Below are positions 1 to 10,795 of a DNA stretch of 64,000 nt, piece after piece. The number at the start of each line of letters is the position of its first letter. Position 1 is the first letter of the stretch. The notes under the pieces are model-generated. The model was not told where the DNA came from. It ran no database searches and saw nothing but the letters and a program-made list of their open reading frames with translations. The DNA comes from Chaetorhynchus papuensis (lineage: Eukaryota; Chordata; Aves; Passeriformes; Rhipiduridae). The DNA lies in NCBI GenBank assembly GCA_013396525.1, contig VWYX01000400.1:570386-634385 (forward strand), written 5' to 3'. The position numbers were made by a program, and so were the translations under genes.

Positions 1-29
1 AAAAGAAAAGACATACAGCAATCCTATAG

Positions 30-660
30 TCCAGCTGCCTGACCTGTTCAGGGCTGACTAAATGTTGAAGTATGTTATTAAGAGAATTGTCCAAATGCCT
101 TGTAAACACTTAGATTGTTGAGACATCCACCACATCTCTGGGAATCCTGTTCCAGGGTTTGGCTACCCCCTCAGCAAAGAAATAATTCGTAATATTCAGT
201 CTGTTCTTCCCCTGGGACTGCTTTGAACTATTCTCATGCATTCTAGCACTGGATTCCAGGAAAAGGAGATCAGCACCTTTCTCTCCACCTCCTCAGAAAG
301 CTCTAGAGAGCTGTAGGAGCTCTGAGGTCACCCCTCAGCCTCCTCTTCTAGACAAGCCCAGAGGATATTCCTCAGCCTCTCCTCACAGAACTTGTCTTCC
401 AGGTCTTTCCCCATCTTTGTTGCCTTCCCCTGGGTACATTCAAGGACCTTCACAACCTTCTTAAACTGTGGGGTTCAGAACCGCACACGGCACTCCAGGT
501 GAGGCCGTATCAATGTTGAATACAGCAGGATAATCACCTCTTTTGGCCAGCTGGTTGTGCTGCTTTTGATGCATCCCAGGATGTCGTTTGCTCTCCTGGT
601 TTCCACGGCACACTGCTGGTTCCTTTTGAGCTGCTGTCGACCCGCACACTCATTTATTCT
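30..660 (-). mobile_element. CR1 LINE fragment (RT C-terminus and 3' region)
   Basis: On the plus strand the sequence reads as antisense CR1, with phrases such as CTCCAGGTGAGGCCGTATC, GATAATCACCTC, GATGCATCCCAGGATG and CACACTGCTGGTTCC. In the minus frame, short peptides such as ANDILGCIKSS and EVIILLYSTLIRPHLE match the C-terminal part of CR1 reverse transcriptase. Several frameshifts break the reading frame, so the copy is dead. It is 5'-truncated near 660, and its 3' end is near the window start. Confidence 0.85.
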
Positions 661-1589
661 CAAACAGTGTCTGTTCCATGATCAAGTAGGCACTCATTAA
701 GCATGGCTTCATGGACTAGCAGCTGGCAAATGCTGTAATGTGAGGGTTTCTGAACTAGTTGTGGGCTAAGCTATGTCACATACTGCCAGATGGATATATG
801 TTAATATAGTCATATGTGTCTAAATGTTTTGATCTGCTGCTGTATATATTTTGAAAGGTGCACTATTTTCCAAGTAAAACCAGAAAACAATTAGAGTTTT
901 TGGAAATCTTTTCTTCCCAAATAGCATGGTAGAGCCAGGAATCTTGACTCTGAAATCTTTACTGGGGTTTTATTTTCTCTCGTAGGTGCTGTTGGAAAGA
1001 GGACTCAGAACTAATGCAGTGAAACCCACTATAAATACTTTCTTTGAATGAGGGTTATGTAGCCACAGCGTTTCATTGACGTGTTTGGTCAAACGTCCAC
1101 CAGATGTCAGTACAGACCTGCACAATCTCACAGGTTGTGGAACAGAGATGCTTCTAACACAAATCTGGTCCTGATACATAATCCAGAAGTGCAATGTTGC
1201 AAAAAAGTGCAAATTAATGCACTTTTAGAAATCCTTATACTTTCTAAATGACAGATTAAAAAATGGATTTTTGATTAGGTATTACTCTATATCAAGTACC
1301 TTGTCTGCTAGTTACAGCTGCTCTGAGTTTTCATTTGTGAAAACGGAAAATATGAGGCAGACAACTGCCCTGTAGGTATTGTGGCCATTCATATTCTTAA
1401 ATATGAGAGAGTAGGACAGAAAGAGAGAGCTAGATTTCTTCAACCATAATAAATGAAGACTAAGTAATATTTTTATTGTTGCCTTCAAATATCCATATTG
1501 CCTTACAGCATGGAAGAAGCTAGACTGTTCTTAGACAAGTACAGCTATAGGGTGTAGGACAATAGATACAAGTTACAATAGAAAAATCA
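661..1589. other. Intergenic, no recognisable feature
   Basis: AT-rich single-copy-looking DNA. Short ORFs occur at chance length. No repeat family or RNA gene is recognised. Confidence 0.6.
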
Positions 1590-1803
1590 TGATTTGACAT
1601 CAGAAAAAAACCCACAACCCACAACTGGGTCACACAAATGCTTGTGGAATCTGTCTTCAGATATCCAAAAATCAATCAAAGATCATGAGCAACTTCATCA
1701 AATTTTGAAGTTAGATTCAGCTTCAAAGTTGGTGTTGAAAGGGCTTGGACCGAGTGATCTCCAGAGATCCTCTCCAACCTAAATTATTTTCTGGTTTTAT
1801 TTC
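1590..1803 (+). mobile_element. CR1 LINE 3'-end fragment
   Basis: It contains the diverged CR1 C-terminus and 3' end: GATCATGAGCAACTTCATC, then GGGCTTGGACCGAGTGATCT, then CCAGAGATCCTCTCCAACCT, then AAATTATTTTCTGG in place of the usual ATTCTATG tail. The short plus-strand ORF over it (…GLGPSDLQRSSPT) is the decayed end of CR1 ORF2. It is quite diverged. Confidence 0.75.
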
Positions 1804-2637
1804 AGTGGTATTTCAGAAGCAGGAAAATTAAAGGCACAAAAAATCTCAGCAGGCTCCAATCAGTAGTCTGTTTGTTTTTTTTTTTTTTTTAAGATAGTTT
1901 ATAGAAATCAGGAAATTAACCTCCTAACTACAACAATCAGATATTTCTTTCCTCTCAGGTGGTTGGCAGCTGCACTGAGATGCCTCAGTGGTTTTCTGCA
2001 TTTCTTTGCATGAGGCACCTCCACATACAAAATTCATTATCATGAAAACTCTTCTCAATGACAGTTTAGTTTTTGAATGTCATCATTTGATTTTGTATCA
2101 TTATAAAACTGTCAGGTTTGTTTTATTTTCTTACACAGTATTAAATACTCCACATACGTCCAGTGATTTTTGATGACAGCTTCAGTTAGGAAGTGCTTCA
2201 GGACCTAGTTTGCATCGTTTGAAGAGTTCAAGAGCATGCACTGAAACATCACCAAAATAGAATAAAAAGGAGGCCTAGAGTTAATATTGAACTTAAATAA
2301 GCAGATATTTTCTGAGTACAGTAAGAACAATTAAAAAAAAATAGATTTTAATGAGAATTACTCAAATTAACAGCAAACAAATATATTTTCTTCTGAAGAT
2401 CTATGAACATATTGCAGAATAATTGCATTCTCTTTCACTTTTGCTGCCAAGTTACTCTTAAAAATTCTTCCAAAAAAATTAAAATTTTCAATGCATAATT
2501 ACTTTCTCATAATTTTTCAAATTCTTGAAATGATAGATCCCCATCATCCTCAATATTCCTACAATACCTAACGTACAAACTGAGACAAATTACTTATCAT
2601 GGCTTTGAAAACACTGGTGTGTGTCCCAAGAAGTTTG
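1804..2637. other. Intergenic, AT-rich, poly(T) run
   Basis: A poly(T) run sits near 1873-1890. Otherwise I see no gene, transposon or structured element. Confidence 0.55.
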
Positions 2638-2780
2638 ATAACAACATTTACCTTGGTTACAGCACGGTGCTACTAGTGCCAAGGTTGGCTGTTTGATCCC
2701 TGTATGGGCCATTCACTTAAGAGCTGGACTTGATGGTCCTTGTGGGTCCCTTCCAGCTCAAAATATTCTCTGAATCTAAC
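2638..2780 (+). mobile_element. tRNA-Ile-derived SINE with CR1 tail (TguSINE1-like)
   Basis: The head resembles a decayed tRNA-Ile gene: CTTGGTTACAGC (A-box side), GTGCTACTAGTGCCAAGG (anticodon arm) and GTTTGATCCCTGTATGGGCC (B box and acceptor stem). It runs directly into TTCACTTAAGAGCTGGACTT and then GGGTCCCTTCCAGCTCA, followed by a degenerate AATATTCT tail, which is a CR1-type 3' end. This head-plus-tail arrangement is that of TguSINE1 from passerine birds. A functional tRNA is excluded by A-box and anticodon-loop decay. The family name is from memory; the mosaic structure is visible. Confidence 0.8.
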
Positions 2781-5231
2781 ATTCCTATTGCTTTCAGTTT
2801 GCATTTTGTTTATTTTCATGAACGAATGTTTCATGCCATACTTAAAATAATACTGTGTTTTACTCACAAGATTAATCAAACCCTTATCTGTCCTAAGACC
2901 AGATACACAACCCTTAACTGAAATGTAGAAGAAATCCAAAGTATTTTCTTCTAGAAAGAAATGGAAATTGCGTTTCATATATTATTTCTGAAATAATAAT
3001 GTAATTTTTTTGATTCTTAGAAAGGATACCCTGTTTTCTGATAATGATCCCTAGAGGCACAAAGCGATGTCCAGAGATGTAAATCTGCTCAGCACAGTGG
3101 TTAAAATGTTTAATTCTGGCTGACAACAGAGTGTGTTGTACTCCAGGGATGTATTGATATAGAATCTAAAGGCTTTTGTTGGCAAGCCCTAGGCAAAAAT
3201 TAGAGGTCTGAGGAAAATGTCCTGACAAAACCAGAATCTACTTCCCCACAAGGATGGGTCCCCACTGGTGCTGTATAAAATGAGAGCCATTTTAGCTCAT
3301 TTATCATGTTATTCTCTTTCTCAGGATTCTGGCTAGAGCCAGTCTGCTGAACAGTCAGCAGTCAAAAAAATCATGCTTGGATATTCATATTTTATGATTT
3401 GGGGATAGAAAGCATTTGGGAGTTTTTTTGTTTGATTGTCTGCAGTTTTTTGGGAATTTTCTTTTTTGTTTGGTTAGTTGGTTTTTTGTTCGTTTGTTTG
3501 TTTTTTAACTACTCCAGAGTTCTCACTGTTTTCAGCATCAGGATAATTGAAATCCCATGTGATTGGAGTTCAGGCCATTTCAACATCTCTGCTTATCTGC
3601 ATAAACAATTCAGAGTCTACTTCCTTGTTTCACCCAGCAGATACAGCAGTTTGTGTTTGAAATGCTTTTACATTTTACCTCACCTTTTATTTCAGATCAG
3701 TTTGCCTTACAGTTTCCAAGAGGATTCTGCTGCATAATAAGACTTTTATTTTATTATCTTATAAATACCATCACATCTGCAATATATTTATTTCTACCAA
3801 AAGGAAATTTCTCTGAAAAATTTTACAGCAATTACAAAGACAAATGTCTAAACAGTGAAGTGCAGTTTAAGACATAGGAATACTATTTGTTTTTCAGGGA
3901 TATCTTGTACCACACAGGTACATTTTATGTGTCTTTACCAGTAATTAAAAATAAATATGTGCATTTTGTAGTGCTTAAGTGACAAGAATCAGACTCAATA
4001 AAATAGACAGTCTAATCAAAATATTAAAATTTGATTACTTTATTATTAGAGGTAGAATAGATAAGTGGAAGATAAATGAACCTACCCAGTTATTATAGTA
4101 GGTTGTAATCCGAAGAATTCCAGGGCCACATTATGCTAAGTCTCAGTTTTCTTTCCTATAATGTAAGAAAATTAAAATGTGTCTGCATTCTGAAGTAGGA
4201 CTAAGAGGCATTTTTTATTGGCATGAGATTTAATGTCATTCAGTGTAAAAATGAAACATACCAATGCTTTCTGACTGCTGAAACTGGTGACTACGTAATG
4301 GGAGGGATTGACAGCTCAAGTGGGATAATACGCTTACACTTTGGAAAGCATGGGGGAAAATTATATTGTTTCACAAATACTCTGTGCTCTTTAGGATTCC
4401 AGCTGTATAACAGCATATTAACAGGAGTATTTGCTTGCAAACCAAAATATCTTGTTTCAGGTCTTCCAGGCAGACAGATTGTAATAGCTACCAAAGTTAA
4501 GGTCTTCCCAAACACCAGTGTGTGTCCTCCAAAACATGCTTGTGTGTTTTAATTTGTTTGTTCTGGTTTCCTTCAGACTCCATAATATCAAGAATTAACC
4601 AAAACCTGTTAATCATTAAGCATAATGAGAGGTCACTTACTGATGCTAGTAACAACCTGTCAAAAGGACATTTTAACATCCACAGGTTTCATTTCTATTT
4701 CTAGATCTATGGAAACAGCTACAAGACTGTGCTGGTTTACTGTTTCTCACTGAAGTGATTTTATAGCTATTGTTATATTCCATATTTTGTGTTAGAAGAA
4801 TTGCAGAGTGGAGAGGATTAAATAATACAATATGAGCAACAATCATACTATATGAAAAAAGGGAGAAACAAAAAGTAAAATTTTTAGAAATAAAGATAGG
4901 ATTTAATAATGTCAGACTGGATATAACCATAAATGGTTAAAAAAAAATAAGTAAAGAATGGGGAAAAATGATAAAATAAAACTTAAACGATAAAAAAAAT
5001 CATTAATTTCAGATAAAATGCAACACAAACTCTAATTTCACAAGGATATATGTACACAGAGACCTCTAAGTTCACACGTGGACCTCTTAATTCAATTGGC
5101 ACATTGCACAAATGTAGGGGTACCTCTTCACAGGGAGCTGGGACCACTTTAACCTAAGAAAAATAAGCAGAAATATTATTGCAAAAGGATAATCAAAAGC
5201 TATAATCATGGAATGGTTTTCACAGAACGCA
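2781..5231. other. Intergenic with T/G-rich low-complexity tract at 3420-3510
   Basis: AT-rich DNA. At about 3420-3510 there is a GTTT/TTTG-rich low-complexity tract. The ORF across it is hydrophobic only because of that composition. A 109-codon ORF at 4223-4552 has no recognisable domain or splice context. No transposon family is recognised in the rest. Confidence 0.55.
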
Positions 5232-5428
5232 AAAATTACCTGTGCTCCATAGTCATCTACCACCACTCCTATAACCCTGTAATCCTTCTTGATAAAACTC
5301 ACGGTGCTCCTGACTGAATCTCTTGTGCCTACAGGAAACTTCAGCCGTGAATAATAGTCAGCAGGCTGTATGAGGCTTGGTATTCTCTCAATGAGACCCC
5401 TGAAACCTGCCCCTGGTAAGCAGCACAC
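5232..5428 (-). mobile_element. CR1 ORF1 remnant (SGNH/esterase domain)
   Basis: The minus-strand reading frame holds about 60 residues from the region of CR1 ORF1 that encodes an SGNH-type esterase: ERIPSLIQPADYYSRLKF, then PVGTRDSVRST, then DYRVIGVVVDDYGAQVIF. The expected block around the oxyanion-hole residues is GTND. Here it reads GTRD, so the conserved Asn is lost. The frame continues past 5232 but no longer resembles the family. CR1 ORF1 is rarely kept because most avian CR1 copies are strongly 5'-truncated, so this piece implies a longer original insertion or an internal fragment. Confidence 0.7.
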
Positions 5429-7329
5429 CTCTCACACGTCAGGTTAGCGAGTGGGTGCCGCTTGCACCTCTCAGAGACAGTTGCCTGCTACTACCACTAT
5501 AATAATAAAACTAAAATCAAGCTACTTACATGTTTATATAACTCCACCAATTAGTGGTTTCACTGATTATGAAACCCAGTGACAGTTTCCACACCACCTG
5601 TCCTCACACACTCATCTGCTGAATATATTGCCTACAAACACTTCTTTTTTCATTTTTCCTCTGCATGGAAGCATCAGAAATGGTTTTCACTTACCAAATT
5701 TCATTTAACAAATCCTCTACTTTCTCAGACTGTAAAAATATTTGATGTTCTGGAGCAAGAAAAAGTTAATGAGAAATGAAACACTAAAACAAATAGCAAT
5801 CACTTTGCAATGAATCAACAAAAAGTTGCAGCTTTTTGCAGGTATCATTCTTCCTCTGAACAATTGTTTTGAGGCAGATCTAAAGATACTGATAAGGGCA
5901 TGAAATTGGAGAGATCACATACAGGGGCATTTTTTCCAAGTAATATGTACCTATGGGTTAAATAAGGAACAATATTTTAGACTATCGAGTGAGAAGAGAG
6001 TAAAAACTAAGATTATAATAACAATAACAGCAGCAGCAATGATAATAGTAATAGTAATAGTAATAATAATAGTAATAACTCCCAGTTATTTATAGAAACA
6101 GCAAGTATTACACTGAACTTGAAAAAAATTCCTTGAAATGAGCTTTCACAGCCAGTATAGTCTCCTGTAGGAAATGAAGAGTGTTATTTCTCTTGAACAT
6201 TTAAAACTAAATCAGGCAAAACTCCATTGAAAACTTGACAAGGGGTAATTATGAATCACCAGACTGATGAACCATTTGACATAATACATCTTTTCCTCTA
6301 GTTAAATTATATTATTCAGTTACTTAAATTATGTTCCTCCTCATTTCTAAGCAGAAATTTTTCTCGTAATGAGTGTTTTATTCACAATGAAGATGCCCAT
6401 CATTTTTGTTTGACATGGCAGCTTTTCTCAGGAAGTCGCATTCTGTCATTTATGTATTTGAACTTGACTGAAAATAGCTTTTATCAATCTATTCATTCAG
6501 CAAGGCTCAGCAGACATGAATTCACAGTGCCATATCATCCATGTACTTATTAGAAATCACTATTAAGTATATTGTTTGACAGTCACATCTGCAATGCAAG
6601 AAAAATATTAGATGTTCGTCAATTTAAAGGAGAATTACAAAATAAATCTTTCTTTTTGTTTGTCCTTTTACACATTTTACTAAACCATGAAACAGGCATT
6701 AGTTATTTGTATAATTTGGAGATAATATTAAGTCATACAATAAAAATAGCTGCAATCTGGTTTTGTTCTCACAAAATCTTTATAACACACTACTAATATT
6801 ATTTTTTAGGAAAGACTCAGTTTTCAGTAAAGCAGTAAAATTTCCTCAGAATTTTCAATAGACTGAGAAAAGTAAACGAGTGTTTGTTCACTCCAGCCAA
6901 AGACTGAGTTCAAATTTTTGATTTTTCATTGCATACATAGCTTCCAAAACATGAAGTCAACTGACTAAATCAGATCTTTCTGGATGGGTATTCATCTTCC
7001 TTGAGTTAAACTATTTTCAGTGCATATTCTACATTTAAATCAATGGCTCTGTGCCATTTTAGTACTTGATTTGTCTAATCTACTTTAGAATCAAAGCACT
7101 GTTATTGAGTTTGTTTGACTATAAAAATCAAGCAAGCTAATAAGTTCAGGAGTAAGCATTTAGATTTAAAGCAGATTAAATTTAGTGAGAAAGCAGAAAA
7201 CAAGTGGTCAGATATAACAATGTTCTTCCAGTGCTTTTTTCATAAATCTGGAACATGTATCAGGAGACTAGACTTAGGATAACAGGCAAAAAGGGATTTT
7301 AAGATGTTTCTGGTCCTTCTGGTAACTGC
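5429..7329. other. Intergenic, AT-rich
   Basis: Apart from the trinucleotide repeat at 6013-6079, I recognise no gene, transposon or RNA. Confidence 0.55.
6013..6079. repeat. Imperfect TAA/TAG trinucleotide microsatellite
   Basis: Interrupted runs of ATA, CAG, and TAG/TAA units, with a CAGCAGCAG core at about 6029-6037. Confidence 0.9.
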
Positions 7330-8545
7330 AGGTCAGCTGTGAGGTCAGATCAGGTTTCTAAGGCCTTTATTCAGTCAGATCTAAGAATCCTGCAAGGATG
7401 GTTACTGCACAATCTTTCTGGGCAATTTATTCCATTGGGAATGGGGAAAACGATGCTCCTTATATCCAGTGTGAACCTCTCTCATTTAGATTTATGCCCT
7501 TTGTCTCAGATATTCTTCTCATACACTGCTGTGAAGAGCCTGGCTCCATCCTCTCTGTAACCTCTCTGTAGGTAATGTAGGGAGTGCTGTGAGGTCCCCC
7601 CACAGAGTCTCTTCTCTGAGCTGAAGCAGCTTCTCTCTCACAGAATCTTTTCACAGGTGAGTGTTCCCACTCTGACCAACCTGCTCTCCCTCTGATAGAC
7701 TTGCTTCACTTTGCCAATGTCTTTCCTGGAGTGAGGGGTCCAAAACTAGTTGTAATAATCTAAATATGGTCTAATGGGTGCTGGACATGGGGAATAAAGC
7801 CCTCCTGTTATCTGCTACCTAGGCCTTTGCTAATATGATCCTGGAGACTGTGGGCTATTTCTGCATCCAGGCCACAGCTGGCTAACATTCAGTCACTGTC
7901 CCAAAAGGGCTTCAAAAAGCATATTCCACAAGGTAGGTCACCAATCTTCCCCCAGTCTGTATTGATGTCAGGGGATCTTCTTTCCCAGGTTTGGGATTTT
8001 GCTTCTGTGCTTGTAGAATTTCATTAATTTCTCCCTCCTGTCTGTCCTGAAAGACAGCCCTGCCCTCAAGCATGTACGTCCTCCAAGATTAATGTCACAT
8101 GCAAACTTGCTGAAAGTGCACTGTGTGATCCCCCTCAGGTCACTGATAGAGATGCTGAGCAGGACAGGTCCTAGACATGCTTCTGCAGCATCCTCTGATT
8201 ACTGCATCCAAGGAGAGTGCAAACCATTAACCATTATCTTCTCAGCCTAATCATCTAGCCAGGTCTTTACATGGCGGCCCATCCATACTGTGACATCCCA
8301 AACACTGTGGGAGACTGTGCTGAAAGACTCGCTTTCCAAATTACACTTGCTCCTCTCCTCTCCTTTCACCCACAAATCCCGCCATTTTGTCTTACGAATC
8401 AATCAGGTTGTTCAGACTTATCCCTGGCAAATCCATACAAATTTTTCCCGGTCATTTCCTTCTTCATGCACCACAAAGTGTGTTTGAAAAGGATTTGCTC
8501 AAAGATTCTTCCAGGCAACAAAGTAAGGCTACAAATAGGGGAGTA
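7330..8545 (-). mobile_element. CR1 LINE, long but heavily decayed copy
   Basis: Plus-strand text is antisense CR1 throughout: CAATCTTTCTGGGCAATTTA, TCTTTCCTGGAGTGAGGGGT, CTGCTACCTAGGCCTTTGC, CAAACTTGCTGAAAGTGCA, GAGATGCTGAGCAGGACAGG and CATCTAGCCAGGTCTTTAC. These phrases occur in the order expected for reverse transcriptase running to the 3' end on the minus strand. Many substitutions and indels destroy the frame. It is one of the longest CR1 copies in the window and belongs to an older subfamily than the copies at 10370 or 23045. Confidence 0.85.
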
Positions 8546-9529
8546 AGAATAAGCAAGAAACTAGAAATACTTATGTAACTTGGCCTTGCATCTCTTTCTC
8601 TGTGTAAGATATCCCATATCTACATCTGATCTTGCTGCCTTTACAGCCAAGGCCTAGAAACAGAAAATTCAGATGATTATTTTCTTTGTGGTGCCTCAGA
8701 AGGAGACAAACTGCTCTCCAGAGCTTTCTATTACTCTCCATTGCATGGAAAAGGACCTTATGCTCCCTGTGTAAGGGGGATGGTGTGGGATGCAGTTCAT
8801 AGATTATTAAATGTAAGACTGCACTTGGCTGCCTGAGCTTGCTCAATGAAAATTTTAGAAATCAGTATGGTTCTTCTTATGTAGGGATATCTTGACATTA
8901 AGACACCCTAGTGTACATGGTTATTCATAACCACCCGTAAGGCAACAATTATTTTTGCATTAAAAAAGTCATACAATGTAGTCATGAGTAGGTATGTCCC
9001 TGAGATGTTACTATTCTCCTAGAGAATGTGGATGTGAGCAGGTTTTTTTCTCCTTTTTTTTTAAGATTTGGAAAAATGATTTGACAACATATTTTCCAGC
9101 TTATTGTAGACAGCAAAATCAATTAATCATAAAACATCCTGAACAGAGGAGATTTATGGATCAGCATTTCTTGGGCTATGGTGGCCTAGAAAATGAGCTG
9201 ATATGACTGATGTGGAAGAAAACTTTTTATCAGAGCAGTATCAATCTTTATGAGTTTACCTCTACATCAAGCAATGTATCAGTTTATTCTGAATCTTGCC
9301 TTGAGCAAGCCTAAGTCACACTTCATATCTATGACAAAAAGTATGGAAGGCTGTTCTATATTCCAGATTTCCCTGAAAGAGTTAGTAAGCATGCTGGATA
9401 GAGACCTTACTACAAGGCTTGAAGAGAATAAAGCATGATAGCATGAAATAGAAAATTGTTCTCAAATGACTAGTGAAAAGATGAGACAAATTTGTGGGAA
9501 TAGATAGGAAGCTTCACATTGAAAGAAAT
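8546..9529. other. Intergenic, unassigned
   Basis: No certain feature. The 9280-9530 part may be a further decayed stretch of the old CR1 that follows, but the match is too weak to claim. Confidence 0.45.
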
Positions 9530-10120
9530 TCACCAATGGAATCCCATGAGGATGTCTGGGTGCATCCTAGCTGAGTACGGACACATCTGGCAAAATATGT
9601 GCATTTTATAAGTAATGATCTGGAAAAGGACCACCAACAACAAAATTAATGTATTTTGGCAAAGGCTAAAGAGTTACTGAAGGGTTTTATACTATGGATT
9701 TATCAAAAAATAAAATGGAGGCAAAACATTGTGAATATAATTTCCAAGCAATTCACATTAAATAATATAATCCAACTTTCCTGAACATACAGAAAGGAGC
9801 TCTGAATAGGGCTTTGTGACTGAAAAAAATTAGTTTATCAAGGTAAACAAAAAAAAAAAAGTCTATGTTGGTACATAATATACTGTATGTAGTTCTGATC
9901 CTCTACCTTGAATAGAATCCAGAAGTTATGAAAACATATGAAAAAGTATAAAGAGTAGCAAAGAAGAAAACAGACTTGAAAAGGCTTCTGTGAAAACAGC
10001 AATTATAGTAGAACTCTTAACCCTGAACAGCGACAATAGTTGTGGAATCCATAAAGGTCTAAACAAAATGTTGCCATCCCTTTTCAGGTTAAAAAGAAAT
10101 TGGTTTCTATTGCACAGAAC
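9530..10120 (+). mobile_element. Ancient CR1/L3-like LINE fragment
   Basis: Diverged reverse-transcriptase landmarks are in sense order: AAGTAATGATCTGGAAAAGG (the NDLEKG region), ATACTGTATGTAGTTCTGAT (the thumb region YCVQFW-like), AGTAGCAAAGAAGAAAAC and GGTCTAAACAAAATGTTG, then a decayed 3' portion. The spelling is closer to the CR1 families of turtles and crocodilians than to the GC-richer modern avian copies, so it is likely an old amniote insertion. Confidence 0.6.
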
Positions 10121-10369
10121 AAAAATCCCTTATTATAAATACTGCATGTCTTGATATTGGTTTGGGATTTATTTTTATAATATGGTACAACATAGTCACA
10201 CTAAACATTTGTTGCTTTCACAACGTTGGTTTCTTAGGGAAAAAAATAATTGGCCACTATACTGCTGCACTGTCTAGTACAGGGATGTACTCACATGCTA
10301 CATAAAACTGATAAGAATTAATTCAGTGAGTGACAAAGACTTGTCACTGTCTTTGTACTGAGGTAGGTA

Positions 10370-10795
10370 CTTTCTTTATGCCTTCTTTGCCGCAGTCTTT
10401 ACTAGCAAGACCAGTTGTTCCCTGGGTACCCAGCCCTCTGAGGTAGAAGACAGAGACAAGGAGCAGAATGAAGCCCCCAACACAAAGATTGGTGGGAATG
10501 TTGATCTGGAGGATAGGAAGGCTCTGTGGAGGGTTCTGGACAGGTTGGAGCTATGGTCTGAGGAAAAGGTATGAGGCTGAACATGACAAAGTGCCAGATC
10601 CTGCACTTGGTTCCAAACAACCTGATGCTACGGACCTAAGAAAGTGTGGCTGGACGTGGTTGAGTCACCATCCCTGGAGGTATTTAAAAGGCTGGTAGAT
10701 GTGGCACTTAGGGACATGGGTTAGTGGTGGTCTTGGACTACGGCTGGACTTGATCTTAAAGGTCTTTCCAACCAAAACAATTCTTTGATTCTATG
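10370..10795 (+). mobile_element. CR1 LINE with internal deletions and 3' tail
   Basis: It begins in ORF2 (GCCTTCTTTGCCGCAGTCTT, CTCTGAGGTAGAAGACAGAG), skips the reverse-transcriptase core, continues at GATCTGGAGGATAGGAAGGC and CTGCACTTGG, and skips again to GTTGAGTCACCATCCCTGG. The normal 3' end follows: GGACATGGGTTAGTGG, AAAGGTCTTTCCAACC, and the tail TTCTTTGATTCTATGT. The retained pieces are well preserved, so this is a relatively young avian CR1. Confidence 0.92.

Noticed and set aside
2638..2715. A tRNA-Ile gene
   Set aside because: The A box and anticodon loop are degenerate and the sequence continues straight into a CR1 tail, so it is a SINE head.
4223..4552. 109-codon plus-strand ORF with many Cys/Gly
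   Set aside because: No recognisable motif; no start context or splice sites; AT-rich third positions as in non-coding flanks.
5238..5428. A host exon ending in CAG/GTAATT
   Set aside because: The peptide matches the CR1 ORF1 esterase region and has a broken active-site block, with no neighbouring exons; the donor-like site is most likely chance.
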